From: Clostridiaceae bacterium BL-3
Lineage (GTDB): Bacteria; Bacillota; Clostridia; Clostridiales; Clostridiaceae
DNA: 64,000 bases
Direction of reading: 5' to 3'
NCBI GenBank assembly: GCA_902809985.1
Contig: CADDXC010000001.1
Location: forward strand, 1,612,001-1,676,000
Shown here: positions 63,944 to 64,000 of the stretch, one piece after another
Numbering within the stretch: the first letter of the stretch is position 1
Layout of the letters: every line of letters begins with the position of its first letter
Made by a program: the position numbers and the translations under genes
Notes under the pieces: generated by a model
What the model was told of the DNA's origin: nothing
The model's database searches: none
What the model saw: the letters and a program-made list of their open reading frames with translations, nothing else

Positions 63944-64000
63944 TTGTCAAAAGAAGAAATTTATAAATTAAAAAGGAAACTTGAGTCGTTGATCCATCAA
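63944..64000 (+). CDS. Spo0E-like aspartyl phosphatase, 5' end only
   Basis: A TTG at 63944, preceded by GGGGTG at 8-base spacing, opens a frame reading LSKEEIYKLKRKLESLIHQ up to the window edge. The start (S-K-E-E-I-Y-x-L-x-x-K-L-x-x-L-I) is that of small Spo0E-like phosphatases, which dephosphorylate Spo0A~P and delay sporulation. The key SQELD motif would lie beyond the window. Confidence 0.6.
   Translation, partial: MSKEEIYKLKRKLESLIHQ

Overview
The window reads as chromosome of a low-GC, anaerobic, spore-forming Firmicute of the Clostridium sensu stricto type. The evidence is strongly AT-rich intergenic DNA, AGGAGG-type ribosome binding sites, an alpha/beta small acid-soluble spore protein, a YaaH/SleL-like cortex glycosidase, a Spo0E-like start at the right edge, the [FeFe]-hydrogenase maturase HydF, and SAM-I and sigma-54 control of sulfur genes. 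No rRNA, tRNA, CRISPR array, prophage or intact insertion sequence was seen. I could not assign a species.

Left part (0-9.2 kb): small regulators and a spore protein, a MerR/TipAS-type regulator with a tandemly duplicated ligand domain, and a SAM-I riboswitch on the + strand in front of a small DUF2325-type protein. A minus-strand operon follows: methyltransferase, two permeases, lipoprotein binding protein, two ATPases (nickel/peptide class) and a truncated M14-type hydrolase.

The most notable locus is 9.4-17.6 kb. A clear sigma-A promoter and a SAM-I riboswitch with its own terminator precede a minus-strand operon. Its order is NifD-like, SsuB-like ATPase, SsuC-like permease, SsuA-like lipoprotein, NifK-like, NifX-like and NifH-like, with a small membrane protein just beyond. 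The P-cluster-type and Fe-protein cysteines are present, but nifB, nifE and nifN are absent. SAM-I control plus a sulfonate-class importer point to reductive scavenging of an organosulfur compound, like methylthio-alkane reductase, rather than N2 fixation. A marR-MFS efflux pair with an operator palindrome lies upstream, and two copies of a diverged hairpin repeat flank it.

Middle (20-31.5 kb): a LysM/GH18 spore glycosidase; a complete Dpp/Opp-type importer operon with two M20 amidohydrolases; then hydF and aspA, preceded by an orphan BREX-type PglX methyltransferase (32.9-36.5 kb). The 36.5-41 kb stretch has a YibE/F membrane protein, a TerC-family exporter, and a degV-padR operon behind a 36-bp perfect palindrome that overlaps its promoter.

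41-45.4 kb is a cysteine module: a CdsB/YhaM-type cysteine desulfidase behind a good -24/-12 sigma-54 promoter, a sigma-54 activator with a Cys-rich sensor, and an amino-acid binding lipoprotein without permease or ATPase. 46.6-49.2 kb carries MOSC, moaC and mogA/moaB genes, a DtxR-type regulator and an untracked 43-residue membrane peptide. 49.4-64 kb holds a soluble chemotaxis receptor, an LtaS-like sulfatase, a two-component system, a YtrA-type GntR-ABC operon with a 36-bp palindromic operator, a decayed metallo-beta-lactamase gene, a triple-rhodanese lipoprotein, an azoreductase, a long palindromic element, cell-wall and secreted hydrolases, and the start of a Spo0E-like gene.
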